The translations under genes and the position numbers were made by a program. A DNA stretch of 64,000 bases from JABSQH01 sp039177505 (GTDB lineage: Bacteria > Actinomycetota > Acidimicrobiia > Acidimicrobiales > Ilumatobacteraceae): the NCBI GenBank assembly GCA_039177505.1, contig JBCDFR010000008.1:1-64000 (forward strand), in the 5' to 3' direction. Below, in pieces: positions 55,463 to 62,869 of this stretch; position 1 is the stretch's first letter; the number at the start of each line of letters is the position of its first letter. Under the pieces are notes generated by a model. It was given only the letters and a program-made list of their open reading frames with translations. It was not told the origin of the DNA and searched no databases.

Positions 55463-55774
55463 ATGTCGGCCGCACTACAGATCCTCGCAGTTGGGCTCGG
55501 GACCTATCTGTTGCGCGTGTCGGCGATCGCCATCGTGGCCCGATCGCCGGAGACGTCCGACGCCACCCAGTCCACGATGCGGCTGATCGCACCCGCCGTG
55601 CTCGCCGCACTCCTCGCTGATCAGTTGTTCGTTCGCCGCGGGTCGGTGACGCTTCACTGGCCGTGGCTCATCGCGGCAGTCGTTGCCGGCGTCGTCGCCT
55701 ACCGCTGGCGATCGCCCGGGGTGACCATGCTCGTCGGCATCGCTGCCGCATGGCTACTCGACTCGGCGATGTAG
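55463..55774 (+). CDS. azlD: AzlD-family exporter small subunit
   Basis: 103 residues from the ATG at 55463; a GTG at 55457, overlapping the azlC stop as GTGA, is an alternative. Four hydrophobic segments; LGTYLLRVSAIAIVARSP and LIAPAVLAALLADQLF match AzlD/YgaH. It partners AzlC at the membrane. Translational coupling to azlC is likely. It converges with the amine oxidase gene 46 bp on. Confidence 0.87.
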   Translation: MSAALQILAVGLGTYLLRVSAIAIVARSPETSDATQSTMRLIAPAVLAALLADQLFVRRGSVTLHWPWLIAAVVAGVVAYRWRSPGVTMLVGIAAAWLLDSAM

Positions 55775-55791
55775 CTCCACTTGAGACGACG

Positions 55792-55821
55792 GCTACACCG
55801 CCATATGGCTGCAGTTGTAGC
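55792..55821. terminator. Candidate bidirectional hairpin between convergent genes
   Basis: GCTACA (55792-55797) pairs with TGTAGC (55816-55821) around an inner perfect palindrome GCCATATGGC, between the azlD stop and the amine oxidase stop. It has no U-run on either side, so its strength as a terminator is uncertain. Confidence 0.35.
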
Positions 55822-57107
55822 TACACATTGCCGAGGAACTGGTCGACCGCGGCGGCTGCCGACCTCGCGGCGGCGTGAACCGAACTCCAATCGTCGAACG
55901 AGGTATAGGCGTCGCCAGCGAAGTACACGCGGTCGCCGAGCGGTTCGGCGAGCACGTTCGTGACCGATTCCGATTCGTCGTCAGCGAGGTATCCGCCGCG
56001 GGCGAACGGCTCGTCGTTCCAGTTCTGCACCAGGTGCTTCACGTACGAGCGCGACGCTGCGCCATCGAAGGTTGCATCGAGTTCTGCGAGCACGTCGGCG
56101 AGAAACTCCTCGTCGGACATCGCGCCGTACCGTTCAGCAGGCGCCCCGACGCTGAACAGGCCGAGGATGCTCTCGCCGGTTTGTTGACCATACGCCGCGT
56201 CGTAAAAGAGGCGCTGGCCGTCACCGGTGTCGGAGTCAGCGTACGCCAGCGCAGCGGGGTAGAACGTCTCCTCGAACTCGAAGAACGCTTTGAAACCGCT
56301 CCACACCTCGGCGCCATCGATCGCTGCCTGGCGGTCCTCGTCGAGCGGCGGCCTGAATGCGACGTCGCCGAGCTGGAGGATGCGCAGCGGCACGGTCACG
56401 ATGACGTGGTCGGCCTCGTGTAGTGCTCCGTTGCTGTCGGCCAGGACAACCCGGTCGTCCCGACCGTGATCGACCTCGACGATCGGGGTGTCGTACTCGA
56501 TTGCGTCGGCAATGCCTGGGAGTACGTAGGTCTCGTAGAAGTCGAGCCAACTCGACCCGACGAACTTGCTGTCGACATCAAAAATGATCGGCTTGATCGG
56601 CACCGTAACGATGGCGTCGTCCACATACGCGACTTCGTCATCGCCGGTGTACTGCACGAGTTCAGAGGTGATCTCAACGTCGTCGTCGTTGACGATCTCG
56701 TCGAGAATGTCCGCACCGACATGGACCCACTCACCACCCAGCGCGATCGGGAAGTCGGCGAAGTCGCGGTCGTGGCGGATACGTCCACCGTACGTGGGGC
56801 CGGCCTCGAGCACCCGCACGTCGACGCCGCGCTGGCGCAGCAGGTGCGCCGCCGACATCCCAGCCGGGCCAGCACCGACCACGATCACCGACGCGCCTTC
56901 GTCGGCGGCCCGTCCCGGCGCTCCGTCGCTACCGGCCGAGGTTGATGGCGCAGCCGCGTCATCGTCGGTCGATGCCGTCGTGCTCGCGTCGTCGTCGGCG
57001 TCGTCGCTGCATCCGGCGAGGATCGCCGCGACGGCTGCGACCGAGCCTGATACGAACGTGCGACGACGAATCCACGCACCGCACGCTTGGGCTGCTGGTT
57101 CGTCCAC
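55821..57107 (-). CDS. Tat-exported flavin monoamine oxidase-like protein
   Basis: 428 residues. A twin-arginine signal RRRTFVSG (14-21) is combined with a lipobox ending LAGC (Cys33), then an Asp/Ala/Ser linker. FAD motif VIVVGAGPAGMSAAHLLRQRG near 75-95, GGRIRHDRDF and LGGEWVHVG, and the C-terminal DRVYFAGDAYTSFDDWSSVHAAARSA are flavin amine oxidase marks. It should fold with FAD in the cytoplasm and be exported as a lipoprotein. Substrate (a polyamine or other amine) unknown. The DinB fragment overlaps its upstream side. Confidence 0.9.
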   Translation of the reverse strand: MDEPAAQACGAWIRRRTFVSGSVAAVAAILAGCSDDADDDASTTASTDDDAAAPSTSAGSDGAPGRAADEGASVIVVGAGPAGMSAAHLLRQRGVDVRVLEAGPTYGGRIRHDRDFADFPIALGGEWVHVGADILDEIVNDDDVEITSELVQYTGDDEVAYVDDAIVTVPIKPIIFDVDSKFVGSSWLDFYETYVLPGIADAIEYDTPIVEVDHGRDDRVVLADSNGALHEADHVIVTVPLRILQLGDVAFRPPLDEDRQAAIDGAEVWSGFKAFFEFEETFYPAALAYADSDTGDGQRLFYDAAYGQQTGESILGLFSVGAPAERYGAMSDEEFLADVLAELDATFDGAASRSYVKHLVQNWNDEPFARGGYLADDESESVTNVLAEPLGDRVYFAGDAYTSFDDWSSVHAAARSAAAAVDQFLGNV

Positions 57108-57151
57108 CGCACGGCGACGCTACCGGCTGCCCCACATCACCGACTTCGCTG

Positions 57152-57424
57152 GGCGACGCGACGCTGTCACTTTTCGAGGGTCTAGGTCACGACGCACTCA
57201 CACGCATCGACACGGCCGACGGCGGGCCGCTGAGCGTACGAGCGGCCGCCTTCCACATTGCCGGCCATGAGGCCCACCACCGCGGCAGCATCCGCGCCAA
57301 CTATCTGGAACGCGTGAAGCGCGGCGGCAACGAAGGTCAGCGACGGGCGTACCCACCGGTCTTGTCGAAGGCGCGTCCTATGTCGTCACGTCGAAGGCGC
57401 CGATCGGTCGGGGGTCTCCGTTGA
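57152..57424 (+). pseudogene. DinB-family protein, C-terminal remnant
   Basis: GDATLSLFEGLGHDAL, then PLSVRAAAFHIAGHEAHHRGSI, and RANYLERV are the last two helices of a DinB/YfiT-type metal-binding bundle, with the HxxxHH-like cluster kept. The three upstream helices are missing; sequence before 57150 is leader of the divergent amine oxidase gene. The open frame then runs on into the antisense end of the AlkC gene and stops at 57424. A truncated relic; expression is unlikely. Confidence 0.6.
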
Positions 57425-58532
57425 CCAGCACGTCGACGCGATGGCGACCCGGATATGGGGTCCGCGTGGTGTGCACCCGTAACGACACCTTCTTTCGCAC
57501 GGTTGCCGTCGCACCAGGCGGTACATCCATTTCAGCACCCTTGAACACCTTCGGCGACGTCGACCCGTTGGCCTTCACGAAGTGCACTCGGAAGTCGACG
57601 AGCGCTCCCAGTGGACGATCGGTCGGGTTGTGCAGCTCGATCCAGACGTGGGTCGATGCGCCGATCGCTACCTCCGCTGGCTCGTAACCGGATGCCACGA
57701 CGTGCAGCGGCGAGTCGCGGCCGTAGCCGATCACTTCCAGTGCATCGGGATTGCCCTGCTTGATCATCGTCCGCAGCGCATGCTTGACGAGTCGCTGGCG
57801 GTCCACCGGCGCGTCGGGCCACCAGCGGCGGGCGATGTCGACCGCCACGTCGGGATGGTCCTTGGCGATGTCGTTCACACAGTTCGCCACCGATCGGCGA
57901 ACGTATTCGGAGTCGTCGTCTTTGAGGCGCTCCAAGAGTTCCACAACCGGCGCGGGGTCTTCCATGAACAGACGCAACCTCGGCGCCCACGGCAGCCGTG
58001 GTCTGGTTCCTTCAGAGACGAGGCGTCGGACATGCTCACTCTCATCGCCGGTCCAGCGCCGACACTGATCGAGGGTCGCGACGGTCTGCGCTTCGAGGAA
58101 CGGGCGAATTGCGAATTCGGCGGTGAAGCGGACCGTGATCTCGCGCAGCGCAACCATCGAGATCTCGAAATGATCGAGCCCATGCTCACCGATGAAGTCC
58201 GATAGCGGCAGGTAGCGAAACGATGCCATCCCCCGCAGCTCCTCGGGTGGGCCCTCGTTGCGCAACGCGTCGATGAGCATCCGGATCGCCACTGCGCGAT
58301 CTGCTGGGAGCGCACGGGCGAGTGCGTCGGCGATGTGCCGGGCGCGCGGGCGCAGCTCGAGTTCGTCATACCCGTCGCGGCACTCGGCGAGAAACGTCTC
58401 GGTCGGAAAGTCGTCGGCAACCGCACCGACGAGCCTGACGACATAGTCGGCGACTTCCAGCCCGAACGACTCCTTCAGCGGCGCAGCCACGAACTCGACG
58501 GTACCGACGTCGCGACGACCATCTCCTACCAC
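57378..58532 (-). CDS. AlkC-type DNA alkylation repair glycosylase
   Basis: 384 residues from the GTG at 58532. HEAT-like helical repeats fill about 1-270, including MASFRYLPLSDFIGEHGLDHFEISM, RRWTGDESEHVRRLVSEGTRPRLPWAPRL and DDDSEYVRRSVANCVNDIAKDHP, typical of the AlkC/AlkD superfamily. Residues ~280-384 form an Ig-like beta domain (THVWIELHNPTDRPLGALVDFRVHFVKANG), which in AlkC contacts DNA and is absent from AlkD. It removes N-alkylated purines such as 3-methyladenine. Monocistronic. Confidence 0.88.
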   Translation of the reverse strand: MVGDGRRDVGTVEFVAAPLKESFGLEVADYVVRLVGAVADDFPTETFLAECRDGYDELELRPRARHIADALARALPADRAVAIRMLIDALRNEGPPEELRGMASFRYLPLSDFIGEHGLDHFEISMVALREITVRFTAEFAIRPFLEAQTVATLDQCRRWTGDESEHVRRLVSEGTRPRLPWAPRLRLFMEDPAPVVELLERLKDDDSEYVRRSVANCVNDIAKDHPDVAVDIARRWWPDAPVDRQRLVKHALRTMIKQGNPDALEVIGYGRDSPLHVVASGYEPAEVAIGASTHVWIELHNPTDRPLGALVDFRVHFVKANGSTSPKVFKGAEMDVPPGATATVRKKVSLRVHTTRTPYPGRHRVDVLVNGDPRPIGAFDVTT

Positions 58533-58588
58533 GGGTGGCCGGAGATGTCAGCGAAGCCGGAGCGATCATCGACCCCTGAACGCGAAAA

Positions 58589-58630
58589 CCCCCCGCCGTC
58601 TCACGCCGCGAAGGGCGGAGACAGCGGGGG
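58589..58630 (-). terminator. Strong hairpin terminator, minus strand
   Basis: A 13-bp stem with one mismatch (58590-58602 against 58618-58630, CCCCCGC-x-GTCTC) is followed on the minus strand by TTTT. It would end transcripts arriving from the tRNA-fragment/IS region before the AlkC promoter. The stretch 58631-58828 holds no gene I can support. Confidence 0.7.
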
Positions 58631-58828
58631 CGTGTGGGGATGGGTATCTACTCAACCTACGGCGGTCTACCTGTGCGAATCCTGAACGGGGTCCAAACAC
58701 CGGCCGAAGGCTGGGGCTGAATGGGGGATCTCAATTGTCGGGGCCAACACTTCTGATCCGTCGGCGAGAGAATGGGCGTACGCCGACCGATGTCGCCCAC
58801 AAACCGACGTCGGTCGACACAGATCTTT

Positions 58829-58870
58829 GGGGGTTTGTTGCAGCTCGTATGGAACTCGAACCTGGAGTGA
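58829..58870 (-). repeat. Degenerate tRNA-Glu 3'-end copy (old att site)
   Basis: GGGGGTTTGTTGCAGC is shared exactly with the flank and start of the copy at 60286. The following bases match with scattered changes (CAGCTCGTATGGAACTCGAACC against CAGCCCGTACGGGATTCGAACC, each within 22 bases). It is the weakest of three direct copies and probably the oldest integration scar. Confidence 0.55.
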
Positions 58871-59007
58871 CGTGGACCCGTTTGGCGGAAGCATTCTCCG
58901 CTTGACCGCTCCGACGACCACGAATCGCTCTGGAGCCGCGCGGTGGATGCAACGCGCATGCCGGACCCAGACTCCGCTACGAAGTGAGTCGGCGTTACGC
59001 CGGTGAT

Positions 59008-59048
59008 TTGCAGCCCGTACGGGATTCGAACCCGTGCCGCCACCTTGA
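59008..59048 (-). repeat. tRNA-Glu(CUC) 3'-half, att-like direct repeat, copy 1
   Basis: 41 bp identical to 60286-60326. On the minus strand it is the 3' end of a tRNA: a T-arm ACGGG-TTCGAAT-CCCGT, acceptor 3' strand ACGGGCT and discriminator G, without CCA. No matching 5' acceptor strand lies next to it, so it is not a tRNA gene. It abuts an IS256-type transposase fragment. This is the usual scar left by integration into a tRNA 3' half. Confidence 0.8.
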
Positions 59049-59235
59049 TGAGAGCTGACGAAGAGCCAGCCGCAGCCACGACCTGCAACACCCGCTGCAC
59101 CAGCCCGGTGAGGAGCCCGCCCTCGCCGGTGAGCGCGACATCTTCAGCTATGGCCTGCTCGACGAGCTGGTCAGCTGCAGCACCCAACAACGTGTCAGGT
59201 GCCAGCACCCCTCGCCCGACCGGACCGGAGGCCAT
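59049..59235 (-). pseudogene. IS256-type transposase N-terminal fragment
   Basis: On the minus strand from 59235: LLGAAADQLVEQAIAEDVALTGEGGLLTGLVQRVLQ, here cited from positions 16-51, resembles the N-terminus of IS256/Mutator transposases (the LTGxGGLLxxL element is characteristic). The frame is cut by the tRNA fragment about 62 codons in, before any DDE catalytic residue. Inactive remnant. Confidence 0.55.
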
Positions 59236-59327
59236 CGCAATGATCCTTCCCGGCCCACGACTCCTCGCCGCGGACCAACAGGACCACCCTCAGTTACACG
59301 CTCCCTGCGACAGTCCCGAGCGAGGCG

Positions 59328-59609
59328 TCAGCTCCAATCGGCAATCTTGTTCAAGGTGGTGTCGGATACGACGGGGATGACCGGGGCGACTGAGTGAAGA
59401 GCTCCGATGACCTCATTTGTGGACAGTCCGCCGGCGACGCCATCGAGCACAGCTGCTAGTTGCTCGTCGTTGAGCTGCTCGTGATGCTCGGCCTCGGCGT
59501 CGGTGAGGATCGTCCGGTGCTCGGTTGCTGGCGCGGCGCGCAACGTGTCGCGCAAGGAGTCATCGGTCGCCAAACGTTCGATCAGTGGCTTGATGTGATG
59601 TTCGGTCAT
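59328..59609 (-). CDS. 93-residue protein with leader-peptide-like double-glycine motif
   Basis: From the ATG at 59609 (GGGGG upstream). IKPLIERLATDDSLRDTLRA and the acidic helix LNDEQLAAVLDGVAGG resemble Nif11/NHLP-like RiPP leader peptides that end in GG. The remaining 32 residues (LSTNEVIGALHSVAPVIPVV onward) would be a core with several Ser/Thr but no Cys. No modification or export gene is nearby, so the RiPP idea is speculative. It could be an ordinary small protein of this remnant-rich stretch. Sequence 59610-59827 upstream holds only a doubtful 31-codon frame (59711-59806). Confidence 0.45.
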   Translation of the reverse strand: MTEHHIKPLIERLATDDSLRDTLRAAPATEHRTILTDAEAEHHEQLNDEQLAAVLDGVAGGLSTNEVIGALHSVAPVIPVVSDTTLNKIADWS

Positions 59610-59827
59610 CACCCCCACAATACGCATCCGACCACACGCGTGCACGGCGAAGTCGGGCTTCTCCTCGTCGCCGCAGCCGTCGTCGCTCGAGCCTTCCCCG
59701 ACGAACCATCTCACGGCACAACAGGCCCAACCAACGCCGTGTCCACCAACCCTTGGAGGAGCCGCTGTAGCCGGTCCCGGTCGATGAGCATCCGCTCGGT
59801 TGTCACAACCCGCGCATCTCCGATCGG

Positions 59828-60186
59828 GTGTGCTTCGAGGGAATCCTGACTCGTCTCGTAGTCGGCTGTTGGTGGGAGACCGCCGAAGCAATCACTGCCG
59901 ACGATCGGATCATCGAACTCGATCTGTCGGAGTGCTCGATCGACGGCGCGTCTGCGGCCACGTCTCCGACTACGGCATCGAAGATCTGATCTGTGCGAAG
60001 AAGCGACCGCTTGGCACTGCCGAGCACAAGTTGCCAGTTCCGTTGGGGATGCGTTGGCCGATCGGGCGAACCAACTCGTGGCTGTCGAACCACGGCCAAC
60101 TCCGCCGCAGCACCGACCGGCGCATCGAATGCCGACTGGCCCAACTCGCGCTCGCGATGATCATCACGATCAAACTCATCGAATAG
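59828..60186 (+). pseudogene. IS5-like DDE transposase remnant
   Basis: Two pieces in different frames. From 59828: GILTRLVVGCWWETAEAITA and IIELDLSECSIDGASA, which holds the first catalytic Asp region. From about 59970: PLGMRWPIGRTNSWLSNHGQL, RRSTDRRIECRLAQLALAMI and the end at 60186, the family's C-terminal E-region helix (RWxIERTxAWL-like, here GRT). The middle, with the second Asp, is deleted. Inverted repeats were not found. Inactive relic. 60187-60285 shows nothing further. Confidence 0.6.
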
Positions 60187-60285
60187 CGCAGCCGCTACAG
60201 CCCCACTCGCTGAGACCCTTAGTGGACACATTGGACACGCCCGCGAATCGGTGTGATCGATTGATGCCCTCTAGCTGGGGGTTTG

Positions 60286-60326
60286 TTGCAGCCCGTACGG
60301 GATTCGAACCCGTGCCGCCACCTTGA
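60286..60326 (-). repeat. tRNA-Glu(CUC) 3'-half, att-like direct repeat, copy 2
   Basis: Identical to 59008-59048 over 41 bp and extending into the anticodon loop: the minus strand reads CTCTCAAGGTGGCGG ahead of the T-arm, where CTC is the Glu anticodon. The 5' half is absent. Because tRNA 3' ends point left here, an intact tRNA-Glu and its island should lie to the right, beyond this copy. 60327-60466 otherwise holds no gene. Confidence 0.8.
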
Positions 60327-60466
60327 GAGGGCGAGAACGATCGTCCGACTCGTGTTGTCCGATGCCGATTTATGTGGTCTGAGCAGGGAGAACACTACAC
60401 GCCGTGTTGATGCGTGTTCTTGAGTATCGGCCAATACCGCTCCGTAGATTGGCAAAGGGATTGGCA

Positions 60467-60658
60467 ATGTCGGATTGGTTCAGCGAGGGGGACCTCCCGC
60501 TGGGCAGGCAGCTTCTGCGCGAGATCGACAAGGGCCTCCGGAAGGCTCGCTTCGAGATCGTGCTGGGTTGGGCCGAGCATGCGGCTGATCTGCTAGCCGT
60601 GCAGCATCGAGCGCTCCGGCCGCTCTCTCCAGATGCCCTACTCGAGCGGGCTCCCTGA
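60467..60658 (+). pseudogene. TIR-domain fragment
   Basis: MSDWFSEGDLPLGRQLLREI, then DKGLRKARFEIVL, matches the central part of a bacterial TIR domain, including WFSE with the likely catalytic glutamate and the GLxxxRF helix. The N-terminal strand and the region after IVL are not recognisable; the frame ends at 60658. A frame from 60404 is open but not TIR-like. Probably a broken NADase-type defence gene. 60659-60792 shows no gene. Confidence 0.5.
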
Positions 60659-60792
60659 CCGGGCGACGGTCCCGGCGATGTATGCGGACTTGCCCTACTG
60701 GCGGGCGCCGGCTGCGAACTGCTAGCCGTGATCGGCGCAGCCGAGTCGCATCGCAACGACTGCACCGCTTCCCGACAGGCCATACTCTCACT

Positions 60793-61500
60793 ATGACGAG
60801 CCTGTCGGAGCGTGAGCGAGCGACGATCGCGTTCGCGCTGCGTCACCCCCGAGGGAGGTACGACGCAACGCGGACCGCACAGCTGTCAGGCGTCCCGCGG
60901 AGCACGGTGTACGACTGGCGCCGTGGCGGGATCTACAACTCCGACTACCTGCGCGCGAGCCCTGCGATTTGGTCGTACCGCGACCTTGTGATGCTGCGAT
61001 TGCTCGCTTGGCTCCGCCAGGGTGGCATGGCCCGGCCTACTGCGGCTGAGAAGACTGCATCGGTTCGCGAACAGCTCAGCGCAGGCGTTGAGATCCGCCG
61101 TATCCACGCGACTGCGACCGACGTGGTGCTCGTGACGGATGAGGGCCGCGACGCACTCGACGACCGGGACAATCTTCTTCCGTCATCCGATTTCTACGCC
61201 TTGCTCGGCACGTTCGACTTGTTTGAGCCGATCGAGGAGCTCCGGTCGAAGCCGTCAGCTGCGGTATGGGCCCCCAACCTGGTGACGCCATCGGACCACT
61301 CATCCATCTCGCCCTGGGTGCTCGCCGGTGATCCGTGCGTTGAGCACTCGCGTATCCCAACCGCTGCGATCTACGCACTGCGGACGGAGCGTGAGCTCCC
61401 AGTCGAGGCAGTGGTCGAGTTGTATCCGGGCATCACTGCCGACGCTGTCGAGGATGTGACCGACCTCGAGGGCCGTCTGCGTGACCAACGGGCAGCGTGA
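60793..61500 (+). CDS. HTH/DUF433-type antitoxin
   Basis: 235 residues from the ATG at 60793. An N-terminal helix-turn-helix (TAQLSGVPRSTVYDWRRGGI, about 31-50) is followed by LVMLRLLAWLRQGGMARPTAAEKTASVREQLSAGVEIRRI and a C-terminal helical part with LYPGITADAVEDVTDLEGRL, the DUF433-like segment found in VapB-type antitoxins paired with PIN-like toxins. The toxin gene overlaps its end by 20 bp. Expected to bind the toxin and repress the operon. Confidence 0.75.
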   Translation: MTSLSERERATIAFALRHPRGRYDATRTAQLSGVPRSTVYDWRRGGIYNSDYLRASPAIWSYRDLVMLRLLAWLRQGGMARPTAAEKTASVREQLSAGVEIRRIHATATDVVLVTDEGRDALDDRDNLLPSSDFYALLGTFDLFEPIEELRSKPSAAVWAPNLVTPSDHSSISPWVLAGDPCVEHSRIPTAAIYALRTERELPVEAVVELYPGITADAVEDVTDLEGRLRDQRAA

Positions 61501-62044
61501 CTCGTTCTCGATCCTCCTCGATCAGGGGTTCCCGAAGCCGACGCAGTTCGCTATCTCTGAACTCGATCGGACGGTGACCGTTGAGCACCTGGCGGAGTTC
61601 GCTCCTGAGCTCGCCAGTCGGAGCACCCCGGACTGGTATGTGTACTGCGCCGCCGCTGAGAGCGGGTTCGATGCCCTTGTCGTGCGCGACCGCTCGCAGC
61701 TCGACCAGCTCGCGGAGATGTTCGTACTCGATCGCCTCAAGTCCTTGACGATCGTGACCTGGAGGAAAGGCATCGACGATCCGATTCGTGAATGGGGCCA
61801 ACTCCTTGCGTACCTTCCACAGGTGAAGCGGCGCGCTACCGAGTCGGGGGGAAGAGCGCTCTTGCTCCCCGCACCGACACTGAGCAACGACTCGTACGTC
61901 AATCCGCGTGATCAGATCGGTGTCACCGCGCGCGACCTTCGCGTGTCGGCAGCCGAGGTTCGGCGAATGGCGCAAGAAGAGATCGAAGGATGGCTCCTCG
62001 CGAACGAGGAGCCCCCGGATCGCTTCGCCACGCTTCTCGCGTAA
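61481..62044 (+). CDS. PIN-like (Mut7-C/DUF5615-type) toxin
   Basis: 187 residues from a GTG at 61481 within the antitoxin gene. SILLDQGFPKP (first acidic strand, DQGF where many have DENLP), ESGFDALVVRDRSQLDQLAEM (second acidic group) and SLTIVTWRKGIDDPIREWGQLLAYLPQVKRRA are the order of PIN-like RNases encoded after DUF433 antitoxins. It should cleave RNA when freed. The 20-bp overlap fits a coupled toxin-antitoxin pair on the island. Confidence 0.75.
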   Translation: MTNGQRDSFSILLDQGFPKPTQFAISELDRTVTVEHLAEFAPELASRSTPDWYVYCAAAESGFDALVVRDRSQLDQLAEMFVLDRLKSLTIVTWRKGIDDPIREWGQLLAYLPQVKRRATESGGRALLLPAPTLSNDSYVNPRDQIGVTARDLRVSAAEVRRMAQEEIEGWLLANEEPPDRFATLLA

Positions 62045-62188
62045 CGAACCACTAGTGGGGCGGCCGCGCTGCGCGCGCATTACCGAGCGCCCACGACCGA
62101 GCGAGTCGTGCCGATATCGGATGGGTCAAGACACCGAACCGCCCGCGCGTTTCCGAGCACGTCCGCCGACCCGCGGAATTCGCAATGG

Positions 62189-62659
62189 TCAGTCGAACAG
62201 CGCCAACTCGGCAGCATCGGGAGTCTCGAACGAAGCGTGCCAACCGACGAGGTCAGCGCGAGAGATCGGCGCGGCGTCCCACGGCGGCGACGAGTTCCGA
62301 GACTCGATTCGCGCCCACAGCTCATCGAACGACACGTCGAGGAAATGCAGCTCGACGCCAACCCCGAGTTCACGAGCCGCCACTCGAAGCGCGTCGCGCT
62401 CCGCTCGTGCCCACAAGCCGAAGTCGAGCACGACGCTCGTTCCCAGCCGCAGAATCTCTCGGGCGAGGTCCCAGAGTTGCCGTTCGATCTTCTCGCCGAC
62501 GTCGCGGTCCCACGGACTCGACCCGAGAGCCCATTGCCACTCATCCTTCGTAAGACGGACAGCGCCACGCGACGCGGCCAGCTCCTTCGCCACCGTGGTC
62601 TTGCCGGCACCGGGCAACCCACACGTGAGGAACAATCGGGCCTCGGACACGCCATCCAT
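62189..62659 (-). CDS. P-loop kinase-like ATPase (AAA_33 type)
   Basis: 156 residues. Walker A CGLPGAGKTT near 13-22, LTKDEWQWALG (substrate/Mg Asp), VVLDFGLWARAERDAL as Walker B, LHFLDVSFDELWARIESRN as the lid region with Arg. It resembles small kinases of the zeta-toxin/chloramphenicol phosphotransferase/AAA_33 group. It may phosphorylate a nucleotide, tRNA or antibiotic, or act as a toxin. It lies after a possible small ORF and the Abi_C gene on the minus strand. 62045-62188 between the convergent genes is non-coding. Confidence 0.8.
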   Translation of the reverse strand: MDGVSEARLFLTCGLPGAGKTTVAKELAASRGAVRLTKDEWQWALGSSPWDRDVGEKIERQLWDLAREILRLGTSVVLDFGLWARAERDALRVAARELGVGVELHFLDVSFDELWARIESRNSSPPWDAAPISRADLVGWHASFETPDAAELALFD

Positions 62660-62688
62660 TCCAGCAGCCCCACACCACAGCCCGGCAA

Positions 62689-62844
62689 CTACAACGGTCG
62701 GCGCCGTCCCTCACCGCGCATCCCAATACAGCGCGGATCACACCTCGCGTAGGTGCCGAACTGCTCGGGTCCGACCTGCTTCGTGCCCTGCACGATATGC
62801 GTGGCCTCTCGTAGGCGCCGCGACTTCGTTGCAACCACCTCCAC
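62689..62844 (-). CDS. Possible 51-residue protein with a CxxxC pair
   Basis: A GTG frame on the minus strand between the Abi_C stop and the kinase start reads VEVVATKSRRLREATHIVQG, then TKQVGPEQFGTYARCDPRCI and a basic tail. The spacing CDPRC and the Arg-rich end suggest a small nucleic-acid or metal-binding peptide. It has no recognised family. Codon use is mixed. It may be a genuine small island gene or a relic. Confidence 0.35.
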   Translation of the reverse strand: MEVVATKSRRLREATHIVQGTKQVGPEQFGTYARCDPRCIGMRGEGRRRPL

Positions 62845-62869
62845 GGCCTCACTCAGGTCTGATTACCGG

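Noticed and set aside
59711..59806. 31-codon minus-strand frame starting VTTERMLIDRDRLQ
   Set aside because: Coding-like but very short, with no ribosome site and no family, inside an IS relic zone.
60283..60360. A functional tRNA gene at the 60.3-kb tRNA-like sequence
   Set aside because: Only the anticodon loop to 3' end is present; no 5' acceptor strand AGCCCGT lies at the needed distance.
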